Shown one piece after another: positions 53,809-64,000 of a stretch of DNA of 64,000 bases (position 1 is its first letter; the number at the start of each line of letters is the position of its first letter). A model generated the notes under the pieces. It worked only from the letters and a program-made list of their open reading frames with translations, was not told the origin of the DNA and searched no databases. Source of the DNA: Plasmodium coatneyi (lineage: Eukaryota > Apicomplexa > Aconoidasida > Haemosporida > Plasmodiidae); assembly GCF_001680005.1 (NCBI RefSeq), contig NC_033566.1:806001-870000 (forward strand), read 5' to 3'. A program made the translations under genes and the position numbers.

Positions 53809-56211
53809 ATGGCTAATGGTTCTGTTCTGCCGGCCCCAAGGTACTATTTAGAATCGCATGGGAATTATTTAAGCATAGTGAACGAAGAAAATAATGTTCG
53901 AAATATTTTAAAAATTAGCTATGCTGAAGATGTACAAATAGTCAAGGAGAAGCAAAAACTTAAAAGCAGTAGTGACAATAGCTACACAGAAAATGAGAAC
54001 AAAAAAAAGTTCCCCTTTTTTGGTTGCTTAGGAATAGTTAAAGCGGAACATACGAACTTCTTAGTCATAATTTCCGATGCAGAAGTCGTTTCTTATTTGT
54101 TCAATCGAGCTATTTATAGAGTAAAGAAAATTTCCTTTATCCAGCTGAACGATGAAGACGAAGGTAAGGACAAGACAGCTAGCTATCACAATTACCAATA
54201 TGAAATATGCTGCCTCGGGAGCAACGCCGTTTTAACCCCCTTAAATAGTAATCACAGAAAGGAAGGTAAAAAATTCTTCTGTAACAAAAAGATAAATACG
54301 CAAAATCATTTCGACAACATATTCGAATGGAGCAATTTCCTTTTCCAGAGTCCAACTGCCAAGAATACCCAATTCCGCAACAATAGCGAAACGTACATTC
54401 ACAAACTTAAGAATTCCACATTGAAAAAAGATACGTTAAAAACGATAGGGTATTTTTGGCATGCCTTTAATAAGGGCCCCTTTTACTTCTCCTATCACTA
54501 CAATTTAACGGCGTCTCTGCAGAGGCACTACATAACTGAGTATGAGAAGGAGAAAAGCAGAGGGAAATCACCATCCCCGTCGGTAGGTGGTGGAGGAGAA
54601 GTTTATACGGATGACAGTAAATATCAGGGGATAACAGAACCCATTTTCCACAAGCTACAATTTAAAGAAATAAATCACGAGTACACATGGAACTGGAAGT
54701 GGCTGCACCAGTTTATTCCCATAGAGGCATTCGAGTTTGTGGTGTTCCTAATACATGGCTACATCAAATCAAATGTGTTTCACCTCCCTAATGGAAAACT
54801 AACATTATATTTGATATCGAGAAAAAATAAGAACAGAAGTGGGGTAAGGTTTTGGTGTAGAGGTGGAAATGAAAAGGGAGATGTAGCCAATTTTGTCGAA
54901 ACGGAACAAATTTTAGTGTGTAAAGATACGCAGAAGACAAACATTTTTAGTTACATCCTTGTCAGGGGATCTATCCCTGTCCTCTGGAAGCAGCAACCAA
55001 CGCTGAGTATAAGGCCAAGAATACAAATCTGCTCAGACATGGAAAAAAATTCGAAAACGTTGAATCTACATATGGAGAAATTGAAGAAAACGTATGGGAA
55101 AATCTCCATCACAAATTTGAATAATAAAAAATTTGGCGAGAAGTATCTAGGGCAGTGCTATGGGGCCTGTTTGAAGGAATGCAGCGTGGAGCACAACTAC
55201 ACCTGGTTTGATTTCCATAGCGAATTTAAAAAATTAAATTATCAAAATTTGCACACGACGCTGAAAACGGTGATTGAGGACTTGAACGATTTTTCCTTTT
55301 TCTCCATTTCGTTTCCGAGCGGGGTTAGGTACAATTTGGAGCACGGTGATGAAGTTCGCGCTAATGTGGGAGGTAAAGATTTTTCTTACACTGCTGCCAC
55401 TTCTTCCCGCTTCCCCTCTTGGTCGTCCGCAAAAGTGGATACTTTCCAAAAGGGCGTCTTTCGAGTCAACTGCATCGACTGCCTAGACAGGACCAACGTC
55501 TTCCAGAGCTTCCTGGCAAAGTACGTCCTACACATGCAACTGCTCACCATGGATATCAAGCTAGAGCAGGTGAACAAGTTCCCCTTTTACCTTTTTAAGA
55601 ACACATATGATGAACTGCTGTATCGCCAGACTTGGATTCACAATGCAAACGCGATTAGCATTATATACAGCGGCGCAGGAGCACTAAAGAATGACATAAC
55701 GAAAAATGGGAAGAGAACCATTGGGGGGCTTCTGCAAGATCTGTTCCACATTGTGCAGAGATACATAAATAACAACTTCCTAGACGGTTACAATAATGAC
55801 TGTATTCATTTAGCCACCAGCGAAAATTTGAAATATCAAAATGTTTTTAATATCCACAAGGGTAAGTACAACCAAATGATGAATGTACTTTTGGAGTTTA
55901 TCGTCATTTTTACGACAGCTGCGTGTACTAGTCCTGTGCAAAAATTGTTAAAGGGGGTTTACTTTTTATCGCACAACATTACCTCCACCACCCTTTCGCA
56001 GTGTATTCATTACGCATTTTTGCTGATGCGTAGAAATTTTCATTTGTTTTTATTTCCCTACAATCAAGCTAAGTATTTCCATTTTATTTCGCTTCTAGCA
56101 AAAGCGTCGGGAATTTTGTCCACCTCCTTTTTAATTTTCGTCTTTTTTTGTGTGTATGTGTTTACTCAAAGGCGGCGCGTGATCTCCTCGCCCAAGCTGG
56201 GCACTGATTAG
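53809..56211 (+). CDS. Sac1-type phosphoinositide phosphatase, 800 aa
   Basis: Removes phosphate from phosphatidylinositol phosphates, mainly PI4P, typically in the ER and Golgi. The N-terminal SAC domain is interrupted by a low-complexity insertion (residues about 245-270). The catalytic P-loop is the CX5R(T) motif in NCIDCLDRTNVFQ (C555 nucleophile, R561). Other family signatures: SRRN-like region diverged to ISRKNKNRSGVRFWCRG, FVETEQIL, LVRGSIPVLW and YTWFDFH. The C-terminal SGILSTSFLIFVFFCVYVF (767-785) is a membrane anchor with a short basic tail, as in Sac1. Single exon; the first ATG is used. Plasmodium annotation often calls the family inositol polyphosphate phosphatase. Confidence 0.9.
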   Translation: MANGSVLPAPRYYLESHGNYLSIVNEENNVRNILKISYAEDVQIVKEKQKLKSSSDNSYTENENKKKFPFFGCLGIVKAEHTNFLVIISDAEVVSYLFNRAIYRVKKISFIQLNDEDEGKDKTASYHNYQYEICCLGSNAVLTPLNSNHRKEGKKFFCNKKINTQNHFDNIFEWSNFLFQSPTAKNTQFRNNSETYIHKLKNSTLKKDTLKTIGYFWHAFNKGPFYFSYHYNLTASLQRHYITEYEKEKSRGKSPSPSVGGGGEVYTDDSKYQGITEPIFHKLQFKEINHEYTWNWKWLHQFIPIEAFEFVVFLIHGYIKSNVFHLPNGKLTLYLISRKNKNRSGVRFWCRGGNEKGDVANFVETEQILVCKDTQKTNIFSYILVRGSIPVLWKQQPTLSIRPRIQICSDMEKNSKTLNLHMEKLKKTYGKISITNLNNKKFGEKYLGQCYGACLKECSVEHNYTWFDFHSEFKKLNYQNLHTTLKTVIEDLNDFSFFSISFPSGVRYNLEHGDEVRANVGGKDFSYTAATSSRFPSWSSAKVDTFQKGVFRVNCIDCLDRTNVFQSFLAKYVLHMQLLTMDIKLEQVNKFPFYLFKNTYDELLYRQTWIHNANAISIIYSGAGALKNDITKNGKRTIGGLLQDLFHIVQRYINNNFLDGYNNDCIHLATSENLKYQNVFNIHKGKYNQMMNVLLEFIVIFTTAACTSPVQKLLKGVYFLSHNITSTTLSQCIHYAFLLMRRNFHLFLFPYNQAKYFHFISLLAKASGILSTSFLIFVFFCVYVFTQRRRVISSPKLGTD

Positions 56212-56342
56212 CGGGCAAAGCGAAAAAAAAAAAAGGGGGGACACATACTCCACGTCCATTTACGTTTGGGGAAGTTAACCAACATTTGACACCTTTCTCT
56301 TAGTAAAAATCAGTATATTTACAAAAAAAAGTTATCAAAGTA

Positions 56343-56380
<38 letters not shown>

Positions 56381-57299
56381 TACATATATTGATTATTATG
56401 AAGTGGAATTGGGATAGCCTGGCTCTGCGTCCCTGCCTCCTACGCGTAATTTGTTTCGTATTTCGTTTTTCCCCCCTTCGCTTCTCTGCCCAGATTTTCC
56501 TTTTTTCCATTGTGCCTTGCTTGCCAATGCGTCGAAAAACATTTGAGCAACTCCTATATAGCACGTTAAATCATGTCTGCGTGTTATGTGCAGATAGAGC
56601 AAAAGTTTGTATTGAACTCAATGGAGGAATATTTTGTGAACCCACTGGGGATTGGGGGGGGGCATTCTTCTGGCCGTGTCCCTTTAAAAATTATTTCGCC
56701 TCGAGGTGAATGTTCACATGTGAGGGGTAACTGCTAAATATGTTTACCTTCCCGCATGTGTGTACTTATACATTTATACCTACACATGTGCATAGCGCAG
56801 CACGACATGCATGTAGAGCCCCTGTGAAGGAGTGCTGTGCTAAGATCACGTCTGTTTAAGTTGACGCAATCTAAAGGAAGATCCTCCTTGTTGTGCTAAA
56901 TACACATTGGCAATTTCGACACACAAAGAATCATTATTTTTCTTCCCCCCGCGAACTGAACTATCTCCTCCTTTGGGAAAATTTTCACCTCCCTTTTGTG
57001 ACTCTGAGCAATTTTGCGTTCCTTGCGGTTTGTGACGCGGGGCGAGGTGAACACAAAATGGGAACACCTTCCAAATAAGCAAAAAGGCAACGCACAATTT
57101 AGGGGCCCGAAAAACTCATGAATGATTAAGCGAGGCAGGAAAAAAAAAAAAAAAAATGAACAACTGACAGGGGAAGAAAACAACAAAATCACAAATAAAG
57201 GAACCTAACGAATAAACAGAATAAGCAAAAATGGGAACAGAATAACGTGAAAAACACACCACTTTATACACGCCATCCGTACAGTTACAATGCCATAAA
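56212..57299. other. Intergenic region with a 34-bp T run
   Basis: The uninterrupted T tract at 56346-56379 is the longest homopolymer in the window. The rest is unremarkable, with the 5' flank of the next gene at the right end. Confidence 0.6.
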
Positions 57300-58364
57300 A
57301 TGAAAAATATAAATCACAGACAACACTTCTGGGAAAGTACTACTGTCAATAATAAGAGCTACACCAATCCTGAAAATTTAAACACACGACACAAGGAATC
57401 CAACCAGAAAGAACCCACAAAAGGGAGCACCCATCACGTACTAAGTAAAAACCAAAAGGATAACCAAGCGGCGAGTAGCGCAAGGCAGAATCAAAGTTTG
57501 AACTGCAAAACTGTTAGAGGTGAAAAGCTGAATGGTGAAAAAAAAAAGAATAACAAAAAGGTGAAAAACGACACGTTCAATTGGAGAGTCACTACAGACA
57601 CAAGAAGAAACAACGCCAATAGCGACACACTAGTTCCACTTAAGAAAAACGGGGAACGGAAAAAATTATTGGAGAAAAGGGAATGCCTTCTGAATGGGGA
57701 GTCAACGAAATTTCATGAAAAAACAGACATTGAAAATGACGCCAGCGATTTTTCCAATTTGATCACTTTTGATGATCAGCCAACGGTGAGTGAAAACATT
57801 CCCATCCAAAATGACACCCCGTATGGCACACACAGGGATGCACCCAGGAAGGACGATCTGGAAAATTCGTTAAAAAATGTTCATTTCGATATTCACTTGG
57901 ATGTTCACGCGGGAATTGGAGGGATCCACTCGGGGACCGTTCCTAAGGGGTGTGCTGCCCATAATGGCACCAGGTATAGCAGCAGAGATGACAACAGGAA
58001 AACCAATCATGGTCCAAATGGAAATGTAGAGGATGGGAAGAACGCCCGCCATGACAATAACACCGCGAAAACGAATTTCGCAGAATTGAACAAGGAAGAA
58101 AATGACGAAAAGGAACTACTACTGGAGCATATAAAGAGGCTGGAATATCAAAACAATATATTTCTGAACAATCTGTTAAATGTGTACTATGTCTGCATGG
58201 ACTACATCAAAATGCAAGATGAGAAAATAAAAAAAAATGAAGAAATCATACTTTTCCAGAATAAAATTATAAACGATTTAAAGGAAAATGAACACTTGGA
58301 GGACACCACAGGTATGAGTAATGACACAACTGGTAACTGTAAAAATGGTGACTCAGATTTGTGA
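57300..58364 (+). CDS. Unrecognised Plasmodium protein with C-terminal coiled coil, 354 aa
   Basis: Not assigned to a family. The first 260 residues are polar and low in complexity (Asn, Lys, His, Thr, Asp), without membrane segments or a signal peptide. Residues about 262-335 form a strong coiled coil (ENDEKELLLEHIKRLEYQN, then KMQDEKIKKNEEIILFQNK), which is the only structured-looking part and would be the region to compare between species. Single exon, with ATG in an A-rich context at 57300. It lies between the Sac1-type gene and PSMA7, and converges on PSMA7. Probably a genus-conserved scaffold or structural protein, but this is inference. Confidence 0.65.
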   Translation: MKNINHRQHFWESTTVNNKSYTNPENLNTRHKESNQKEPTKGSTHHVLSKNQKDNQAASSARQNQSLNCKTVRGEKLNGEKKKNNKKVKNDTFNWRVTTDTRRNNANSDTLVPLKKNGERKKLLEKRECLLNGESTKFHEKTDIENDASDFSNLITFDDQPTVSENIPIQNDTPYGTHRDAPRKDDLENSLKNVHFDIHLDVHAGIGGIHSGTVPKGCAAHNGTRYSSRDDNRKTNHGPNGNVEDGKNARHDNNTAKTNFAELNKEENDEKELLLEHIKRLEYQNNIFLNNLLNVYYVCMDYIKMQDEKIKKNEEIILFQNKIINDLKENEHLEDTTGMSNDTTGNCKNGDSDL

Positions 58365-59743
58365 AGTGGCATCTCCTTTCGTTTCAGTTAAAAGGAGTAT
58401 TATGGTGCGATTAATTTTCTTCCTAATGGAGAAGGGTGCTCATCCCTTTTTGCCCTATTTGTGCAGTCTTTTTTTTCATTAACCAAATTTAAAGCAGTCA
58501 CTATGTGCAACAACACATTGTAAATGGCACAAAAAAGGGAATAAACTAATAACGAAGCTGTGATAATATTGAAATATCGGGGGAAAGACACAGTCAGGTG
58601 TATGTAGAGGGTTCCCTCATCATTTTTTTTTTTTTTGCCTCTCCGAGCGGAAAAGCGGAACAGTGCCAATTTCGTAATTGTATTCATTATAGTAAACGTT
58701 GCATAAAGCAGAAAACGAAATAATTATACGTGAGAGGGTCTACATTTTTTGAAGTGCAAATTTCCCCATTTGTGCGTATAATAAGACCAGCTGTTGCTGT
58801 GTGCATTTGTGCCTCCACCGAGTTGGAGTTTTCCGCACGTCGCTCATGTTCTGCCATTTGGCATTGTGACAATTGTGCACACGCAAGCAAAGGCGTGTAA
58901 GTTCATGTGTTTTTTTTTTTTTTTTTGTTTTCCGTGCTCTGTTTATTCTTACCCTTTTCCTATTTTTCCACTTTGCTATTTTTTTATTTTTTTCGTGGTT
59001 GAAAAAAATATGTAGACTATCCCCTTGGTGTCCCAACACGCTGCTCCACTCGAGCCCCGTTCATTTGACTCCCAGTTCTGATTTTTCAAAAAATGTTGCG
59101 CGCCCCATGGCAACCTTTGTAAATGCATTCGTACCAACTGTTGGAATGGGAAGAATGTGCAGCCTTGTGGAATAAAAAGGGGGATACACTGATAACTGAC
59201 CATATTGGAAACTTACCCCTTCTTCACAACAGGCATAAAACGATTCGTGCATAACGCTAAAAATGGAGCCACCTTCGCTAAGAAAGAAGACATAACAAAC
59301 ACATTTTTTTTTAATATATTTCTCCCTTAACATATTTCACATGTACGTGAGGCACATGTTGAGAACAATCATATAAGTCACTCCCATCTTTATACATTTA
59401 GCAAAAGACCATCCGAGGTTTTTACGAGCAGACGCGTGTCAAAATGAAAATATATTTATAAGTTAATTAAAAAGTTCCGCTTCACTTTTTCACAGTTTTT
59501 CAATTTAAAAATTGAGGATGCAGACCAAACTGGCGTTACGCACAACATCCTTCAAATGTCCCTAGGATAAAAAAAAAAAAAAGAAAATAGCTCCACGCAC
59601 AAACACATGAATGAGCGTACGCACACGTATATGTACATATCTACATATGTGCGTGTAGCATATATGTCCACATGGACGTACGCGTGGATATGCCTTGTCC
59701 ACACTTGTACGAAACATAAAAAAATGAGAAGTCCTTGCCCCGT
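58365..59743. other. Convergent intergenic region
   Basis: 3' flanks of the coiled-coil gene and PSMA7. T-runs at 58624 and 58911, and an A-run at 59569. Open frames here lack recognisable features. Confidence 0.5.
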
Positions 59744-60986
59744 TTATTCATTCTGTGAATTCTTCTTCGTTCGCTCGCTGTCGATTACTTCAACCTGAAA
59801 AGGCCAAAAGGGAAGGAATGGATGAACGCATAATGGGGGCAATTTTTGCTGCTACTCCCCTCGGTGTGTACGTACAAGCGTTGTGAAGCAAAAATGGGAC
59901 AAGTCTGCATCGATAGCGCAGGACACATATACACATTTTTTATGACAATCCTATATGCTATACATTCCATTGTGCACATTTTTTCCCACATTCCTGGGGT
60001 TCGATACAGCCACTCTGCAGACTTACCAATGCGTTTATTTGCTGTTCATCGATGAAGCTTAATTCCTTCTCGGTCAGCAGGGCGACTTCTATATTTTTGC
60101 TGCTCAATTCAACGACCTATTTAGAAATAAAAAAGGGGAGAGATTAACAAAAAAATGTAATATTTGGAAGAGGATCAACATGGCAGCTAATTAATGAGGG
60201 GTGTTTCCCTTCGTAAAAAAATCCTTTTCTTCTTCGACGAGGGCGACACACTCATGTTCGCTGTGCTCACCTCAAATATGGCCTTCATGGCTAGGAGGAG
60301 GCAATCGTTCTGCTCCATATTTTCTTGGTAATTTTTTTCCAGAAATTCCTGCACAACCTTTGCGTTTTTTCCAATTGCCTGCGCTTTCCACGATGCATAA
60401 ATGCCGCTGGGCTCCGTTTGGTAAATGCATATTTCTTTGTTATTCTTAAATCCAGCGATTAACGTTGCTATTCCAAATGGTCTCACACCTCCTCTATGTG
60501 TAAACTTTTGCTGAACCTTCGCAACGTACTTGGCAATGTAGTCAACTGGCGCAGGTTCGTCCATGTTTAAGAAGTACCTTTGGCATTCCAGTCGCGTCTG
60601 AATGGGAAAAAAAAAAAAAAAAAAAAAAAAAAAGAATAAAAATGGTGTAAAAAAAGGTGTGCAAAAATATGAACATTTTGGCTAGCTGAAAAAAAAAAAA
60701 AAAACTTTGCACGTTGTGCCCAGTTTACCTTATTGACTAAAACCCTCGCATCGGCATTCAGACCCGCAAAGGCTAAACAATTGTGTTCGTCCAATTTGAT
60801 CAACTTCTCGGTCGTTCTTGGATTTTGCAATTTCGGAATGTTCTTCTTTTCCACTGCTAAGACAGCGAAATTCGAACTTTTTATTGCCACTGCACAGCCT
60901 CCTTTTTTAACCGCCTCCAAGGCATGTTCTACTTGTAGCAGATGTCCATCAGGACTGAACACGGTTATGGCTCTATCATAACTCAT
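59744..60986 (-). CDS. PSMA7: 20S proteasome subunit alpha type-7 (alpha4), about 241 aa, 4 exons
   Basis: Structural alpha-ring subunit of the 20S proteasome. Exons are 60986-60729 (donor GTAAAC), 60597-60271 (acceptor TTCAG, donor GTGAGC), 60116-60027 (acceptor ATAG, donor GTAAGT) and 59794-59744 (acceptor TTTCAG, stop TAA); all are phase 0. The N-terminal alpha signature is YDRAITVFSPDGHLLQVEHA. FAGLNADARVLVNK, GGVRPFGIATLIAGF, YQTEPSGIYASWKAQAIGK and VQEFLEKNY are diagnostic of the alpha4/PSMA7 type. The C-terminus is short and charged. It is head to head with PSMA4. The length equals the usual family length. Confidence 0.93.
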
Positions 60987-62846
60987 TTTTATTTTCGAGT
61001 TACGTTATCTGAATTTTTATTTTGAATTCTTGCACAGGTGTCCCTACAAACAAAATCAAGAGGGGAAAAAAATAAAACGGCCTTCCGAATGGATATGCAT
61101 ATTTAAAGCGCGATGTAAATAAGTGTGCTACTTGCACGTGCCAGTTTCGCGTTGTCCACTTCGATATTTGTCGTTAAAACGAGGGGAGAGGTGCAAAATA
61201 TGCAAAACGAGTTTGATTCAGGCGGTCGGTCGGACACGCTTCACCCACGAGCAGAAAAAAAAGTACCCACGTATATATGTGCACACGCAACTGCGCACTG
61301 TAGATTCTGCACAGTGCCACACGAAACAAAACGGATTTCACCATGCACATATGCAACAGTGTGAATATTGCTAACTCTACGCGCAGGACTTGGGACCAAT
61401 TTAAGAATACACAAGCATGTAAAGTGATTTATGCGCAGCGAAGCCCTCGTCTGGATGGCCACCAGATGAACACACGTGATTGCTCAGCACGAACATAATA
61501 AAACAAATTCACGTACACTCCTTTGTACAATTTCTGTTCATCTGGAGGGGGGTAAGAACTGTCACTACACACGTATAAGCGTGACTACACGCATACAGAT
61601 ATGCAGTCAAAGAATTACTGTTTTTATGTTATGCACGCATGGTACGCGCATATGTTCATTCTCTCATACACTTACAGGACGAATGTTATCTTGGACTATC
61701 CACCTGGGGCATATGGCTTGTACCGCCGGTTGGTGTATCTCCTTCGATATTTTCTTACACCCTGGGGGGTCCCCTCTGTGCGAATGAAATTTTGAGAATA
61801 TTCAATTCAGGTGCGGCTCTAAATGTTCGTGTGATAGATTAAGTTCATATGTGAATCCAGTGGGGATAAGAACTAAGCTTTTGGAAGTGGCTCTTCAGCG
61901 AAGTCGCTACTTGGGAGAATCGCTACTGTGGGGAGTCACTCACACGGAAAGTAACTCACTTGGGAAATCACCATGTTAAGAGGTTACTCCTCGAAGCTGC
62001 CAGTTTTTTTTTCTTTTTACAATTTTAAAGAGCACTTTTTTTTTTCTTTTTAAGATCTTAGCAATGTGGCATACGCGCACGTATCAGTGGTAACACCGCG
62101 TGCAAGAGTGTACAGCACATTCTTGGCCACGCGCATCGAGAGCAATCCGCCGGGTAACGAGCCCCCCCCCTTGGCGTGCCCCATGTGCTTACCTTTTACC
62201 TTTCTTGAGGGATGTGTTCCCATTTTGCGCTTCTCACGCACCGCCAGCTTTTCATGCTCCCCGGGGGTAATATCCACACCGCGTAGTAATATGTTCATAA
62301 TTATAGCACATGTGACACAAGCCATTGTACGTGCTCCATCTCTGCCAGCAATCTTCAAGCCACTCCCCCCACGGCGCGCGAGATTAGTGTGAAACAATAC
62401 AAAGGAGCATTACCACCATCGCGCTGGTTTTGTTTTTCCCTTTTTTTCATACGGCCTAGTCACTTTATCATAATTCCCCTCCACCCTCAAGGTTGTAACT
62501 GAACTGCTCTCATATCTTGAGAGAAAGGGAAAAAAGTTAAAAGGCGTATTCTTCCCACTCACCTTAAGCTGCATCGAAATTGCTCTGGTTTATTTTCCCC
62601 TATTAACAATTCCATGCGCATAATTTTGCCGCACATATACGAATATGCTTGCGTAACCAATCGTGTACTAGCACACACATATACTTCGTTGTTCAGTCCG
62701 TGGAAAACGATACAACGAAGGGAATGCAATTTAGAGGCGGCCAAAACATTTAGTTGCTTCTCCTCCCAATCGCAAGCCTCCAAACGATAGAGGGACACCC
62801 CTTCGAGCGTAAACTCCCCAACTGAACGTAACAACCTTGCTCAGGA
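60987..62846. promoter_or_regulatory. Shared divergent promoter region of PSMA7 and PSMA4
   Basis: 1.86 kb between the start codons of two proteasome alpha genes on opposite strands. The sequence is less AT-rich than other gaps, with CACACGCACGT-type words. I see no exon. Co-expression from a bidirectional promoter is inferred from position only. Confidence 0.45.
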
Positions 62847-63737
62847 ATGGCCAGGAGATATGACAGCAGGACGACGACCTTCTCCCCAGAGGGTAGATTA
62901 TACCAAGTAGAATATGCCCTAGAAGCAATAAATAATGCCAGCATAACAATTGGCATAATAACAAACGAAGGAGTAATCCTCGGGGCCGACAAAGTGTTCA
63001 TATCTAAGTTAATAGATAAGGCAAATAATTTCGAAAAAATCTACAAAATTGACAAGCATATATTTTGTGGAGTGGCAGGATTAAATGCCGATGCGAATAT
63101 TTTAATAAACCAGTCCAGACTTTACACACAAAGATATTTGTACAACTACAATGATGTGCAGCCAGTGTCCCAATTAGTTGTTCAGATATGTGATATTAAG
63201 CAGAGTTATACACAGTATGGTGGGTTAAGACCCTATGGTGTGAGTTTTTTGATTGCAGGGTATGACGTAAAGGAGGGATACCAACTGTATCACACCGACC
63301 CGAGTGGGAACTATTCTGGATGGTTTGCTACGGCTATTGGTACGAATAACTTGACGGCTAGTTCTATTCTCAAGCAGGTAATTGATGAGTGTGTTGTGAA
63401 CGTCTCTCCATGAGAATGTGTGCCCGTGCACCTGTGCAACTGCTTAACGTAGTATGGCTACTCCCCTGCATTCATTTGTACACCCTCTTTTCATTTAACC
63501 CATTTTCCCATTTTTTCCCCCGCGCAGGAATGGAAGAAGGACATGACTCTGCAGGATGGTCTATTGCTTGCCCTGAAAACGCTAGCCAAGAGCACAGATA
63601 GCGAGGTACCCAAAAGCGAAAAAATTGAGTTAGCCTACTTGTCAAACAAAGACGGCGAATTGATACAGAAATATTTAACAGAAAAGGAAATAGCAGAACT
63701 GGTTAAAATATACACAGAAAAGTATGTGAAGGAGTAA
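62847..63737 (+). CDS. PSMA4: 20S proteasome subunit alpha type-4 (alpha3), about 246 aa, 2 exons
   Basis: Alpha-ring subunit of the 20S proteasome. Exon 1 is 62847-63377 (donor CAGGTAATT) and exon 2 is 63528-63737 (acceptor CGCAG, stop TAA); the junction is phase 0. It begins ARRYDSRTTTFSPEGRLYQ, the signature of the PSMA4 type. VAGLNADANILINQ, GGLRPYGVSFLIAGYD, YHTDPSGNYSGWFATAIG and LQDGLLLALKTLAK follow. The exon 1 frame reads on 12 codons into the intron before a stop, so the single-exon reading would be truncated. It is paired head to head with PSMA7. Confidence 0.94.
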
Positions 63738-64000
63738 GTTCCATCGGAGCAAGCCTTTTCCGTAATGGCGCCCCAACGAAGCAGCCTCTTGTTTGTCCAC
63801 ATGCTTGTTGAGAAGCCGTTCCCCAATGAATATAGCAGTCGTTTTTACGTTATTCCCTCCATGTGGTGATAATTTTTTTTTTTTTTTTTACACCATTTTG
63901 TGTACCCTTTTTTCAAATAAAAAAGAAAACGCACACAAAGTAAGAAAACGATAAATTGTTAACAATTTTTTTTTATGAAAATTCTGTTTTTCGTTCCACA
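63738..64000. other. 3' flank of PSMA4
   Basis: T-run at 63871-63889 and an A/T-rich end; no other feature. Confidence 0.5.

Noticed and set aside
1..64000. tRNA genes, rRNA genes, CRISPR arrays, insertion sequences
   Set aside because: None recognised by eye. A covariance-model scan would be needed to exclude small tRNA or snoRNA genes.

Overview
The window is nuclear DNA of a Plasmodium species. It has short AT-rich introns, long A/T homopolymers and lysine/asparagine-rich proteins. It carries four KIR-type pir genes plus one SICAvar-type gene. To my knowledge, SICAvar and KIR occur together only in the macaque malaria parasites P. knowlesi and P. coatneyi, so I place it in that pair without choosing between them.

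Region 1 (1-about 18,200) is a variant-antigen block. Four KIR genes lie on the minus strand: KIR-A (246-1967, running off the left edge), KIR-B (10235-11872), KIR-C (13442-15089) and KIR-D (16334-18157). I rebuilt each with splice sites and phases; the short first exon, ectodomain exon, membrane segment and Ser/Thr/Arg-rich cytoplasmic exon fit together. A plus-strand SICAvar gene (5283-about 9590) lies between KIR-A and KIR-B. It looks like a pseudogene, with an in-frame stop, a lost splice donor and three probable frameshifts. Host-like segments recur here: a CD99-like stretch in KIR-A, an elastin-like insert in KIR-C, and collagen-like Gly-X-Y triplets in the SICAvar gene. Three KIR genes share an upstream element about 250-290 bp before the start codon.

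Region 2 (about 18,200-19,965) is the boundary. It holds a degenerate GGGTTTA/GGGTTCA telomere-like tract whose G-rich strand points toward the core genes, as expected for an interstitial tract rather than a chromosome end lying to the left.

Region 3 (19,966-64,000) is conserved core. In order: SET/MYND methyltransferase (-), RAP-domain protein (+), MCM6 (-), a ZNF830/CCDC16-like protein split by an A18 run (-), metacaspase MCA1 (+), a caspase-less relative of the MCA1 N-terminal domain (+), a uL30/L7-like ribosome biogenesis protein (+, three exons), adenylosuccinate synthetase (-, two exons), V-ATPase c'' proteolipid (+, five exons), an Spb1-type rRNA methyltransferase (+, two exons), a Sac1-type phosphoinositide phosphatase (+), an unrecognised coiled-coil protein (+), proteasome alpha subunit PSMA7 (-, four exons) and PSMA4 (+, two exons). 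The last two are head to head over 1.86 kb. From memory this order resembles part of P. falciparum chromosome 13.

Functionally, the core block holds housekeeping genes for replication, ribosome assembly, purine synthesis, proton pumping and proteolysis. The left block is devoted to surface antigens and host interaction. Exon boundaries were read by eye from splice consensus and phase agreement; no alignment or database search was run.
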